Positions 7,994 through 16,447 of a stretch of DNA of 64,000 nucleotides are shown in pieces. The DNA comes from Roseateles amylovorans (GTDB lineage Bacteria; Pseudomonadota; Gammaproteobacteria; Burkholderiales; Burkholderiaceae_C). The position numbers were made by a program, and so were the translations under genes. The notes under the pieces are model-generated. The model made no database searches, had not been told where the DNA came from, and saw only the letters and a list, made by a program, of their open reading frames with translations. The first letter of the stretch is position 1, and every line of letters starts with the position of its first letter. The stretch lies in assembly GCF_025398155.2 (NCBI RefSeq), contig NZ_CP104562.2:2294001-2358000 (forward strand), written 5' to 3'.

Positions 7994-8941
7994 ATGGACC
8001 GTTTGACCGCCGCGCGCGTGTTCGTCGAAGTGGCTGAGCGCGGCAGCCTGACGCAGACTGCGGAGCATCTGGAGATGTCGACGGCCATGGTCAGTCGCTA
8101 TCTCTCGGCCGCCGAGGATTGGCTGGGTGCCCGGCTGCTGCACCGGACGACTCGCAAGGTCAGCCTCACCGAGGCGGGCGCCGCCGCGCTGCCCTCGTGT
8201 CGGCAGCTGCTGGACGTCGCGACCGACGCGGCGCATCTCGCCGCCGAGCGCGGCCGTGAGCCGGCGGGTCTGCTGCGCATCACCAGTTCCAGCTCGTTTG
8301 CCGAGGCCGAATTGACTGCCGCGCTGGTGGACTTTCAGCGCCAGTACGCACAGGTGGAGCTCGTGCTGTCGGTCAGCGACAAGGCCAGCGATCTGGTCGG
8401 CGAGCGTGTGGACCTGGCCGTGCGCCTGACCAACACGCTGGACCCGACGATGATCACGAGGCCGCTGGCGAAATGCCGGTCGATGCTGTGTGCCTCCCCC
8501 GCCTATCTCGCGCTGCGCGGCCAGCCGCGCACGGCTGAGGACCTGCGTCAGCATCGCTGCATCGCCCATGCCTTCGGCATCGGCAAGCAGTACCGCTTCA
8601 CCCGGGGCGACGAGACGGTCGAGGTGCCGGTCTCCTGGAGCTTTCACACCAACGAGACGGCGGTGCTGCGGCGTGCCGTGCTCAGCGGTGCCGGCATCGG
8701 CATGCTGCCGACCTACTATCTGGGCGACGACCTGAGCACCGGTCGCCTGGTTCGCCTGCTGCCGGACCACGAGCCGGGCGTGCTCGGCATCCACGCCATC
8801 TACCTGTCGCGCAAGCACCAGCCACTGGCCTTGCGTCTGCTGGTGGATTTTCTGGCGGCGCGCTTTGCCGGCGACCCCGCGCCCTGGGATCGGGCGATCG
8901 AGGCACGCCAGACGGCGGCCCGCCGCGGGTTCAAATCTTGA
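7994..8941 (+). CDS. LysR-family transcriptional regulator
   Basis: A 315-aa LysR-type regulator. The N-terminal winged helix-turn-helix is clear (MDRLTAARVFVEVAERGSLT to about residue 60, with the conserved LLHRTTRKVSLTEAG). The effector-binding domain follows (residues about 90-300). It is of the CrgA/AaeR-like group that often controls an adjacent divergent gene, here the MBL protein. Its 3' end overlaps the 3' end of the convergent oxidoreductase gene by 11 nt. The inducer is unknown. Confidence 0.92.
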   Translation: MDRLTAARVFVEVAERGSLTQTAEHLEMSTAMVSRYLSAAEDWLGARLLHRTTRKVSLTEAGAAALPSCRQLLDVATDAAHLAAERGREPAGLLRITSSSSFAEAELTAALVDFQRQYAQVELVLSVSDKASDLVGERVDLAVRLTNTLDPTMITRPLAKCRSMLCASPAYLALRGQPRTAEDLRQHRCIAHAFGIGKQYRFTRGDETVEVPVSWSFHTNETAVLRRAVLSGAGIGMLPTYYLGDDLSTGRLVRLLPDHEPGVLGIHAIYLSRKHQPLALRLLVDFLAARFAGDPAPWDRAIEARQTAARRGFKS

Positions 8942-9575
8942 TGAAGTTCGTCGCCGACAGGGGGCCGAAAGGCAACTCCGACAAACGGCCGCCTGATGCC
9001 AGCGAGCCGATATCCACAGGGAAGTAGCCGATGGCTTCCAGCACCTTGCGGACAGCCATCTTCGCGTCAAGGTCGTCGCCGGCATAGAACTGCACGCGCT
9101 GGCCGCCGGACACTTCGGGCTGCGCCAGCACCTTCACGTCCAGATGATTCAGCGCCTTGACGACACGGGCGCCTGGCACGTGTTGCTGGAAGACTTCGCT
9201 CGACGAGCGGCCACCCAGGTCAATGGCCTTGATGCCGTAGGCAGCCAATGGATTGCCGGGGTCTTGAGCATCGGGCGAGTCCGGATCCAGGAACTCGACG
9301 GGGTTGGTGGCGTCGATGACGATGCGCTTGTTCCAGGCAGGCAGACCCGCAAGCGCGGTGCCCAGGTCGGTCCAGCGTACGGCGATGAGGACGATGTCGG
9401 CCGATGCCGCTTCCGCCACCGTGCCGGCCGTGATGGCGCCGCCGAGTTCTGCCACCAGCGGGGCCAGTGAGGCCGGTCCGCGACGGTTGGCGATGGTTGC
9501 TGCGATACCCTTGTTCGCCAGGGCCCGAGCCACGTTGCTGCCGAGGCCGCCTGAGCCGATGATGCCGATGTTCAT
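8931..9575 (-). CDS. NADP-dependent F420-reductase-like oxidoreductase
   Basis: A 214-aa Rossmann-fold protein. The N-terminal dinucleotide-binding motif is MNIGIIGSGGLGSNVARAL, followed by ANRRGP after the second strand, a pattern that favours NADP. The rest follows the F420-dependent NADP reductase-like family (DATNP, VVKALNHL, FYAGDD). In proteobacteria such proteins are generic NADPH-dependent reductases of unknown substrate. ATG 9575 has a good AAGGA ribosome-binding site. It lies downstream of the pirin gene on the same strand with an 81-nt gap, so the two may be co-transcribed. Confidence 0.8.
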   Translation of the reverse strand: MNIGIIGSGGLGSNVARALANKGIAATIANRRGPASLAPLVAELGGAITAGTVAEAASADIVLIAVRWTDLGTALAGLPAWNKRIVIDATNPVEFLDPDSPDAQDPGNPLAAYGIKAIDLGGRSSSEVFQQHVPGARVVKALNHLDVKVLAQPEVSGGQRVQFYAGDDLDAKMAVRKVLEAIGYFPVDIGSLASGGRLSELPFGPLSATNFIKI

Positions 9576-9656
9576 GAGGTTGTCCTTCGTTGGGTTGAGG
9601 TCAGAGGGGAAGTTCAAAGGGAATCTGCGAGGGTGTTCGCCCCTGCTTGTGCTGGA

Positions 9657-10520
9657 TCAGACGAGCCGGCCTGCGGCTTGCAGGCCCAAGCCGAGACGCT
9701 TGATTTCGGCTTCGCCGCGGTGCAGCGCGTGCTTGCTGGTGTGCACGGAGTACGTGCCCATGACGAGCGGATGCGGGTGCGGTGCGGCGGAGCCCAGTAC
9801 GAAGCGTGTGTCGGCCTGCGCGACGAAATCGATGGCTGTCTCCGAGGGCGTGAAGCTGACGAGTTCGCCAGCGCTGATCGCCTCGCCTGCCATCACTTGC
9901 CCGCTGGCAACGGCCGCCCAGGCCACGGTGTGACCAGCAGGCGGCGTGTAGCGCCAGCGTTCACCTTGACGTAGCGTCAACGCCAGATAGGTCATGGAGG
10001 ACGGCGGCTCGATCGCGCTTTGTGCTGCGCCGTAGCGGCCCATCAGCACGCGCGCTGGACCCACTTGCGGCACCTCGGACGGCGCCAGGTACTGGCTGAA
10101 GGCGGGTGCGTTCTCTTGATCGGCGGGCAGAGCGACCCACAGCTGAAAGCCCTCGCCGAGCGAGTCGCCCACCGGTTCGCCGGTGTGCCAGACACCGGCA
10201 CCTGCTTGCATCCACTCCACGCCACCGGCTGGCAACACACCGGCCTTGCCCGTGCTGTCGGCGTAGCGCACGTCGCCCAGCGCCATGAAGGTCAAGGTGG
10301 CGATACCCGAATGGGGGTGCATGCCGAAGCGCGTGGCGCCGGCCTGCGCCTTGAAGTTCACCAAGTCCAGAAAGATGAAGGGCTTCAGCACCTGCCCCAG
10401 GTCACCCGGGCTCATCAGGCGGGTGATCGGGCCATGCGTTTGGCCCCGGGTGCGGTGCACGATGGCGCGCACTGCACGGGCGGGGACCTCACTGGCTGAA
10501 CGTGTGGGCAGGGTGGACAT
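9657..10520 (-). CDS. Pirin family protein
   Basis: A 287-aa bicupin of the pirin family. The N-terminal cupin has the metal-site motif GMHPHSGIATLTFM and the second half GVEWMQAGAGVWHTGEP. The histidine usually found just before ADSTG is a tyrosine (VRYADSTG), but that position is not always a ligand. Pirins bind iron and some are quercetinases; no substrate can be assigned here. It is divergent from a LysR gene with a palindrome between the two, so it is probably that regulator's target. Confidence 0.88.
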   Translation of the reverse strand: MSTLPTRSASEVPARAVRAIVHRTRGQTHGPITRLMSPGDLGQVLKPFIFLDLVNFKAQAGATRFGMHPHSGIATLTFMALGDVRYADSTGKAGVLPAGGVEWMQAGAGVWHTGEPVGDSLGEGFQLWVALPADQENAPAFSQYLAPSEVPQVGPARVLMGRYGAAQSAIEPPSSMTYLALTLRQGERWRYTPPAGHTVAWAAVASGQVMAGEAISAGELVSFTPSETAIDFVAQADTRFVLGSAAPHPHPLVMGTYSVHTSKHALHRGEAEIKRLGLGLQAAGRLV

Positions 10521-10597
10521 CGGTAGGTTGCCAAGCGTTGATGCGATGTCGCAAGCATAGAAAAGCCTTCTTTGCTTGAATAGACGGCACAATGGGA

Positions 10598-10611
10598 TTG
10601 GACTCATCCAA
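10598..10611. promoter_or_regulatory. Candidate LysR operator (TTGGA-N4-TCCAA)
   Basis: A perfect inverted repeat, TTGGA-ctca-TCCAA, between the divergent pirin and LysR genes. It lies downstream of an in-frame ATG at 10592, which favours the later ATG at 10631 as the true LysR start. Confidence 0.45.
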
Positions 10612-10630
10612 AAAGGCAATTAATCCAAGC

Positions 10631-11560
10631 ATGCTGGACCTCAACGATGTCGCCGTCTTCGTGCAAGTGGTGCGCAGCGGCAGCTTTGCCGAGACCGCGC
10701 GGCGCCTGGGCATACCGCCGAACACCCTCAGTCGCCGGGTCCAGCAACTGGAAGCGCGGCTGGGCACGCGGCTGTTGCAACGGTCCACTCGCAAGCTCTC
10801 GCTGACGAATGCCGGTCAAGACTTCTACGACCGTTGCGCCGGCGCGGTGGAAACGCTCAGTGACGCGGGCCAAGCACTGATGTCCGGCAACGAGGTGCCC
10901 AGCGGCTTGGTGCGGGTGGCGGCACCGGCCGAATTCTTCGACTTCTTTCCAATGGAATGTCTTGCGGATTTCCTGGCCGCGCATCCGCTGGTGCGTGTGG
11001 ACTTCGTCCTCAGCGATGCGCGCGCCGACCTGATCGCAGACCGCATCGACGTCGCCATCCGGGGCGGGGTGCTGGAAGACTCCGGATTCTTCGCGCTTCA
11101 GGTGCTCGACGCCGGCCTGGACGGTCTGGTGGCCAGTCCGGCTTACCTCGCCGCACGGGGCGCACCCGCCACCCTGGAGGACTTGGCTGACCACGACTGC
11201 CTTTTCTTCGCGCACCCGAGCGGGCGTGCGCCCTGGCGGCTCTCAGGGCTGGATGGCGCCGACGTCGACGTGCAGGTGGCCGGCCGGTTCAGCGCCAACA
11301 CCGCGCAGGCCTTGCATAAAGCGGCCTTGGCCGGCTTGGGCATTGCGCTGCTGCCGTCGACGATCACGCGTCGTGCACTGAGCACCGGCATGCTGGTGCC
11401 GGTGCTGCCGCAGTTCCATCGAAAGGGGCACGGCGTCCACTTGGTCTATCCCAGTCGCCGCCACGTGCCTTCGGCCGTTGCTGCGTTCATTGAGTTGGTG
11501 GCCGATAAGCTGAGTGAACTGGAAGACTTGCCAATCACGGTGCCTTGCACGCCTGCCTGA
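10631..11560 (+). CDS. LysR-family transcriptional regulator
   Basis: A 309-aa LysR-type regulator. Family members begin MLDLNDVAVFVQVVRSGSFA, which fixes the start at 10631 rather than the upstream ATG at 10592. The helix-turn-helix spans residues about 1-60 (ETARRLGIPPNTLSRRVQQL, then LLQRSTRKLSLT), followed by a substrate-binding domain ending near residue 300. The neighbouring divergent pirin gene is the likely target. Confidence 0.9.
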   Translation: MLDLNDVAVFVQVVRSGSFAETARRLGIPPNTLSRRVQQLEARLGTRLLQRSTRKLSLTNAGQDFYDRCAGAVETLSDAGQALMSGNEVPSGLVRVAAPAEFFDFFPMECLADFLAAHPLVRVDFVLSDARADLIADRIDVAIRGGVLEDSGFFALQVLDAGLDGLVASPAYLAARGAPATLEDLADHDCLFFAHPSGRAPWRLSGLDGADVDVQVAGRFSANTAQALHKAALAGLGIALLPSTITRRALSTGMLVPVLPQFHRKGHGVHLVYPSRRHVPSAVAAFIELVADKLSELEDLPITVPCTPA

Positions 11561-12189
11561 GGTTTGTACCGTCGCCGGTGGGCCGAGTTGCGTGCAGTGG
11601 ACTTGAGACCACGCTGGAATTTCCGAGACGGCAGGCACCTCCGACTGCGAGCAGCAATGCAGATGCCTACGCCGTTGTAGCGTCATCCATGATTCGCTCA
11701 TCGCCACCGCCCTGTCCGATCCACACGAATACGTTCGCGGCCAAGCCGACAACGCAGCTTGCGATTTGCAGCTCTATCTCGGGGTCAAGGTCCATGGCGA
11801 CGACCCGAGCCACACTGAGAAGCTGGCCAATGCCATTGAAGGGCTCAGGCGAGCACGTGACGCCTGACTCAAACGTTTGACTTGATGCAAACACCATCGA
11901 ATCACGGCGCGCACCTCCTGAGCCAAGCGCACGTCCATCCAGAAGGAGGTCGTTTTGCAAGTGGACCGCTACTGCGGACTCCATCCTTGAAATGCGCCAT
12001 CGACTTTGCCCACGTATCGGTGGTACAGGACACCAACTGAACAGACTTCATGGGTCACCTTCTCGGCACGGTGGCTTCGGACTTGCCGCACTTCCAGCGC
12101 GGAAACATCGATAAGTGACCTTCGGCCAAGTGGTTGGGTGGAGAGCATCCGGAAAATGGGGCTCACGGTTGTCACCACTACGAACCACG
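11561..12189. other. 629-nt region with gene fragments but no convincing intact gene
   Basis: One plus-strand stretch (11689-11868) reads like the end of a real protein (DPHEYVRGQADNAACDLQLY, ending RRARDA before a TGA) but has no start codon in its frame after the stop at 11604-11606. A minus-strand frame around 11969-12200 is also protein-like (LEVRQVRSHRAEKVTHEVC) without a good start. Both may be decayed gene ends. Nothing else is evident. Confidence 0.35.
11689..11868 (+). pseudogene. Possible 3' remnant of an unidentified gene
   Basis: About 59 codons of protein-like sequence (SLIATALSDPHEYVRGQADN, then LYLGVKVHGDDPSHTEKLAN) end at a TGA at 11866-11868. No ATG or GTG start lies in frame between the preceding stop and this stretch, and the upstream codons look non-coding. 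I do not recognise the family. It is a fragment or a frameshifted gene; confidence is low. Confidence 0.3.
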
Positions 12190-13326
12190 ATGCCAAGTAG
12201 CTCCCAACAAATCGCCTGCAACAAGGCCGCCGAATGCAAACTCCAGGTGAACGCCCATCGCCAGACTTTCGCTCAAGCCAACACGGCTCCGGGGCAGTGT
12301 GCAGCAAACGGCTGGGACTTATGCACTGAAACGCTGAACGGTGATTTTGATTTGGACACCCCTGTCGGGCAGGCGCTGTTGACCAGTCTTCTTAGGCACC
12401 AACCAAGCCTCATCCAAACGCTCAGTACTTGGCAGCCGCCCGGCGCAGTGGCTAGGCCATTGCCGCAGTCCGCCCCTGTTTCGAGGCCAGGACCGCGCCC
12501 TGAAGATGATCTGCCTCCCTGGCTGCGAGAGTATCTATTCGGTCAATGGGGTGGGGCAGGCGCGTGGTCTGAGGTTCGATCGGCGGGAGCCGGCCCCGGC
12601 AACATTGTCGGAAATGGAATGGCAGCAGCGCAGGTCGCCAATTTTCTAAGCGCGCAGGGCCAGGCCACATCCCGCCTCAACACCGCAGCGCAGCAGATAT
12701 CCTCTGGGGCCGCACGGACGATCCGAATCAATCAGTTCATGGACCTCTACAACGCGAATGCGGGCAAGGGTGCCCCTCGCCTGCGCTTGCGGATCCGAAA
12801 CCTTCCGGTCACCGTCGCATCTGCCATTCCCGCAGCCGACTGGCGCACCAACGGCAAGGGAAACACGCACTCCACGCGGTGGGCGAAACCGACAGCAGGG
12901 CAGATAACTGGGGCCGGCGTGGTGGGTGCAGAGCGCCGTTGGGCCCAACGTATGGGCTGGGCAAGCGGCAAAATGGGTACCGGCGTGATCACGTTTGCCC
13001 CCACCGCGGCCCTCGATGCCTGGAGCAGCATCGAGTTTGATCTCGACACATCGGGGCAGCGGCGTATCCGTTCGTTTGATACGAAGAAGTTCCTGGTCAC
13101 CTCCGCTCGCAATCAGAGTGGAAATGCGCTTGGCCTCGCTGCTTCGATCGCTGCAGTTCCTGCGGCCGTCGCCATTGGCGCTGGCCTCGGTATCACAATT
13201 GTTGGAGCCCCTTTGGTCCTCGTCGCCCTTGCCACTGGATTTGCCGTGCAAGTCGTTTGGAACTCCTACGGCGGAGCTGATTTCGCTGAAAACCAAGCGC
13301 GCGCTGCGCTTGGCGTTTCCCGGTGA
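12190..13326 (+). CDS. Hypothetical protein, effector/toxin-like, with C-terminal hydrophobic hairpin
   Basis: A 378-aa protein that I cannot assign to a family. The N-terminus is hydrophilic with several cysteines (MPSSSQQIACNKAAECKLQ). A proline-rich linker sits near residues 90-115, and then a long soluble region. Near the C-terminus lies a glycine/alanine/valine-rich hydrophobic pair (LGLAASIAAVPAAVAIGAGL, then IVGAPLVLVALATGFAVQVV), followed by a short polar tail. There is no signal peptide. Its stop codon overlaps the start of a polytopic membrane protein (GTGA). This organisation resembles secreted toxin and membrane immunity pairs, but that is inference. The start is uncertain (ATG 12190, or GTG 12115 upstream). 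Confidence 0.5.
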   Translation: MPSSSQQIACNKAAECKLQVNAHRQTFAQANTAPGQCAANGWDLCTETLNGDFDLDTPVGQALLTSLLRHQPSLIQTLSTWQPPGAVARPLPQSAPVSRPGPRPEDDLPPWLREYLFGQWGGAGAWSEVRSAGAGPGNIVGNGMAAAQVANFLSAQGQATSRLNTAAQQISSGAARTIRINQFMDLYNANAGKGAPRLRLRIRNLPVTVASAIPAADWRTNGKGNTHSTRWAKPTAGQITGAGVVGAERRWAQRMGWASGKMGTGVITFAPTAALDAWSSIEFDLDTSGQRRIRSFDTKKFLVTSARNQSGNALGLAASIAAVPAAVAIGAGLGITIVGAPLVLVALATGFAVQVVWNSYGGADFAENQARAALGVSR

Positions 13327-14099
13327 GACCGCCAGAGCAACTCAGCGCGCTTAAGGGCACGCCTTTCGCGATGGCGGTTGTCGGCGTGCTAGTGGTGCCG
13401 GCCATGTGGGCGTTTTTGCTGCCCATCTCGGCAGTGTTGACGATGGCGCCGGTCACAGGGGTGCTGTTCCTCTTGTACGGCCTTCACATGACTTACCGAA
13501 GCCGGTTTTCACCGGATGAAGGCCTGTTGAGTTTCCTCGTCGGTATCGCTTTCTTTGGCAGTCTGTTGGTCGCGTCTACCACCTCGTTGGCGTGGCAAGC
13601 ACAACGCTCCGACTTGGGAGGTCTGGCGCTGGCATTGGCCGTCGCTGGCGGGACGGGATCCGTGGTGTTGGGATTCCTGGTCGAGAAGCGCAGACTCAGC
13701 GACAGGGTGGACGGCATCCCCGTCGTGCTCAAACCTCTGGTGGACCTGCAGAAGCATCGGCTCCGCTCCTTGCCGGTGGAGCGGCCAGCGCCCGCGATTG
13801 GTCGCATCGCCTTTCTGGCCGCGCTGGTGATGAATGTGCCGTTGGTGCTCCAACTTCACGGCTTTGATGGGAACAGCGCCCTCTGGCTAGTGATGCCCCT
13901 CCTGTTTGCCGCCGTCGCCTATATCCTGGCGACAGGAGTGGGGCCCGCGTTGGCCCGTATTCAGTCGCTGCAAGAAATCGAACGCCGCACCGGTCGCCAG
14001 TTCACCACGGAGCGGCTGGAAGAACTTGCGGAGATGCGAAATGGGCTCTGGCTGGCTCGCTGGCTTTGCCGCGACGAGGACTTCGGCGTGGAGCGGTGA
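13323..14099 (+). CDS. Polytopic membrane protein, candidate immunity partner
   Basis: A 258-aa protein with about six or seven hydrophobic segments (such as AMAVVGVLVVPAMWAFLLPI, then LLSFLVGIAFFGSLLVAS, LALALAVAGGTGSVVLGFLV and VMPLLFAAVAYILATGVGP) and a charged cytoplasmic C-terminus rich in Glu and Arg. No family is recognised. The GTG start overlaps the previous stop by 4 nt, so it is translated together with the upstream effector-like protein. That coupling is the main reason to suspect an immunity role. Confidence 0.6.
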   Translation: MRPPEQLSALKGTPFAMAVVGVLVVPAMWAFLLPISAVLTMAPVTGVLFLLYGLHMTYRSRFSPDEGLLSFLVGIAFFGSLLVASTTSLAWQAQRSDLGGLALALAVAGGTGSVVLGFLVEKRRLSDRVDGIPVVLKPLVDLQKHRLRSLPVERPAPAIGRIAFLAALVMNVPLVLQLHGFDGNSALWLVMPLLFAAVAYILATGVGPALARIQSLQEIERRTGRQFTTERLEELAEMRNGLWLARWLCRDEDFGVER

Positions 14100-14400
14100 G
14101 GCCGCCGGCTCCCATTGCCATAAGCCTACCGGCGGGATGTCTTGGACCGCCGGCTCAAGTTGCTTACCCGAAGAACTTCTTTGCGGCATGGTCCCCCGCC
14201 TGATATTTCGTGCGGGCCTGCTGATGTGCTCCGGCACCATCGTCGACGCGACGATCATCGCCACGCCCATCGGCCCTCTCAGCGTTCCTGGCACTCCCTG
14301 AGCTCGCAAGTGCAATGCTCGCGCGAAGCGCGTCGGCACGTCCTCTCCGAGGTCCGCTGAGGCCTTCGTCAGACGTCGAACCGTGCATTAGCATCCGTCG
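14100..14400. other. 301-nt gap holding an IS remnant
   Basis: No intact gene. The right part carries a short in-frame transposase scrap (annotated separately). The remainder shows no recognisable repeats or terminator. Confidence 0.5.
14209..14262 (+). mobile_element. IS5-family transposase fragment
   Basis: About 18 codons encode RAGLLMCSGTIVDATIIA, which closely matches the conserved GTIVDATII block of IS5-family (IS427-like) transposases. The continuing PSSTKN motif and everything else are lost, so this is a remnant. It marks past transposition next to the effector-like pair. Confidence 0.6.
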
Positions 14401-15093
14401 ATGAGCACGCAACCCGCGAAGTGGACGGCTTTGCCGCTGTTTCCATTGCAGACCGTCCTGTTCCCAGGCGGTTCCCTGCCGCTTCGGATTTTCGAGGTGC
14501 GCTACCTCGACATGATCGGAACCCGCCACAAGGCCGGCGAGCCCTTTGGCGTGGTCTGCCTGAGCGAAGGGAGCGAAGCCCGCCGACTCGCGACCGGCGC
14601 GGCCGAGGGCAGACCCTCCGGTGATGGCTTCGCTCGCGAAGCGTTCTTTCCCGTCGGCACCTTGGCTCGCATCACGAAGTTCGAGCGCCCCCAGCCCGGG
14701 TTGATGATGATCGAGTGCGTGGGCGCGCAGCGTTTCCGGATCGAACGCAGCGAGCAACTCAAGCACGGCCTGTGGATCGCCGATGTGGAACTGCTGGCCG
14801 ATGACCCCGAGATGCAGGTCCCCGACGACCTCACTTTCACCCGCGAGGGCTTGCAGGGATTGGTGCGCCACATCGAACAGAAGATCGATCAAGGCGGCGA
14901 CGCCTCCCTCCGGCTGCCACTGCTCGAACCCTACCGTTGGGACGACTGTGGCTGGCTGGCCAACCGCTGGTGCGAGTTATTGCCCTTGCATCCTGAACTG
15001 AAGCAGCGCTTCATGTCGCTCGACAGCCCCTTGCTGCGGCTTGAACTCGTGTCTGACACGCTGCGCCAGATTGGATTCGCGTTGCCTGACTGA
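14401..15093 (+). CDS. Lon substrate-binding (LON N-terminal) domain protein
   Basis: A 230-aa stand-alone LON-substrate-binding domain protein. It begins with LPLFPLQTVLFPGGSLPLRI and continues with FEVRYLDMI and FGVVCLSEG, the core of the Lon N-terminal (PUA-like) domain, then a helical C-terminal part. There is no AAA+ or protease domain, as is usual for this proteobacterial family. Its role is not established. It is convergent with the next gene, 265 nt away. Confidence 0.87.
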   Translation: MSTQPAKWTALPLFPLQTVLFPGGSLPLRIFEVRYLDMIGTRHKAGEPFGVVCLSEGSEARRLATGAAEGRPSGDGFAREAFFPVGTLARITKFERPQPGLMMIECVGAQRFRIERSEQLKHGLWIADVELLADDPEMQVPDDLTFTREGLQGLVRHIEQKIDQGGDASLRLPLLEPYRWDDCGWLANRWCELLPLHPELKQRFMSLDSPLLRLELVSDTLRQIGFALPD

Positions 15094-15358
15094 CCGGGTC
15101 GCGATTGTCGGCGCTCCACTCAAGAACCCACGAAGTGAATTGGCCGGCGAGTTCGAACTGGTGGCCAGTCCAGGCCGCTGGTCAGGGGCGCCAATCGGGC
15201 CTCTGACGTCACCGTGATCTCTCAACCCACCCGCTGCTCCCCGCTATCGCAAGCCCAGGTGACACACAGCGACAGGACGGCGCGCGGGCCTGGGGCAGGG
15301 CCAACCGGCGCCCTCGACCCCTGCTGAAATCGAGCCCCGGCCTCAAGCAGGCGGTCCC

Positions 15359-16156
15359 TCAGAGCAGATGACCGAAGAACTCCTGCACGCTGGAAGGCTC
15401 GATGCCATCCGATCGCTTCCACCAACTGACGGGGTAGGGCATGTCCACAAAGTGGCGCGGCGGCGTCGCTCTGTCGACGTATCGGACAAACCCCGCGCGA
15501 TGGCCGGGGTGGGCAGCGGTGGACAGGGCGCCGCAATGCCCCAGCATGCCGATCAGCGCATCGCGCTCGGCCTTGTTCGCTTTCAGGCTTGCGGGCAGCT
15601 TCCGGTGCAGCATCGCGCTGGTCGTGCCTGCGGGCGCCGAATCAATGGCGGCCAGGATCTTGCGCAGGAGGGCGACGTCTTCGGAGGTGGGTGAGGGCAG
15701 GGGCTCGCGCAACAGGAGCTCCAGGTCCAGCGCGGCGTAGACCGGATAGGCGTGCCGCACGCCGCCCCATTTGAGGCGCTCGAAGTTGTAGACATTGAGG
15801 TCCTCTTCCTCCCCGGAGGTGTAGAGACCGCAGACATTGCAGATGACGCCATCGGTGGCAGGGTGCGTGGGCACACGTCGGGCCATGCAATAGCTGCCGA
15901 GCGCTGAACGCCAGTCCAGCCGCCGTGTGGACAGGCTCGCGACGAAGGCGTCGCCCACCGCCTGGGGCGTCAACCGGGCAGCGGCCGCACGGGCCCGCTC
16001 GATGCTCTCGTCGTGCGTCGGCGAGATCGGATCGAACATGACGCCTTGTGCCTTCGCGAAGGCGAAGTCCGCCTCCGCCGGGCAGCGGGCACCGCTTCTC
16101 CAGCCATCTTTCGACCAGTAGGTGTCAAAGAGAATCTTCAGTGCGCGCTTGTCCAT
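15359..16156 (-). CDS. Conserved hypothetical protein
   Basis: A 265-aa soluble protein starting MDKRALKILFDTYWSKDGWR. Notable features are a CNVCGLYTSGEEED segment near residue 100 and an aromatic-rich C-terminus (PPRHFVDMPYPVSWWKRSDG). The single CxxC pair is not enough to call a metal site. There is no signal peptide or membrane segment. I do not recognise the family; codon use matches its neighbours and the reading frame is clearly coding. Confidence 0.65.
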   Translation of the reverse strand: MDKRALKILFDTYWSKDGWRSGARCPAEADFAFAKAQGVMFDPISPTHDESIERARAAAARLTPQAVGDAFVASLSTRRLDWRSALGSYCMARRVPTHPATDGVICNVCGLYTSGEEEDLNVYNFERLKWGGVRHAYPVYAALDLELLLREPLPSPTSEDVALLRKILAAIDSAPAGTTSAMLHRKLPASLKANKAERDALIGMLGHCGALSTAAHPGHRAGFVRYVDRATPPRHFVDMPYPVSWWKRSDGIEPSSVQEFFGHLL

Positions 16157-16447
16157 CGGAAAGATTCTCTGCCGAAAACAAGCTTGCCTGTGAGGCTGCG
16201 CCGCTGGATTGGTGCGATGCGGCCGGCCCGGCGACTTCAGCAGGGGCAGCGGTACTCGCCGCAACAACTCGATCCGCACGCCTCGAATACGATGAGTCGG
16301 TCCTCCACTGGCAACGAACCCGCCCATGCGACGCCTCGCCATCACGATCATGCCCACGCTTGTGGCACCCATTCATGCCTGTGCCCCGCACGCCGAGCCG
16401 TTCCGCAACGCGCAGCCCCAGGCCGTGCCCGCCCAGGACCGCAAGGC

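Noticed and set aside
15662..15890. CNVCG segment considered as a zinc finger
   Set aside because: Only one Cys pair is present and no second pair or His ligands follow within a sensible distance, so no metal site is claimed.
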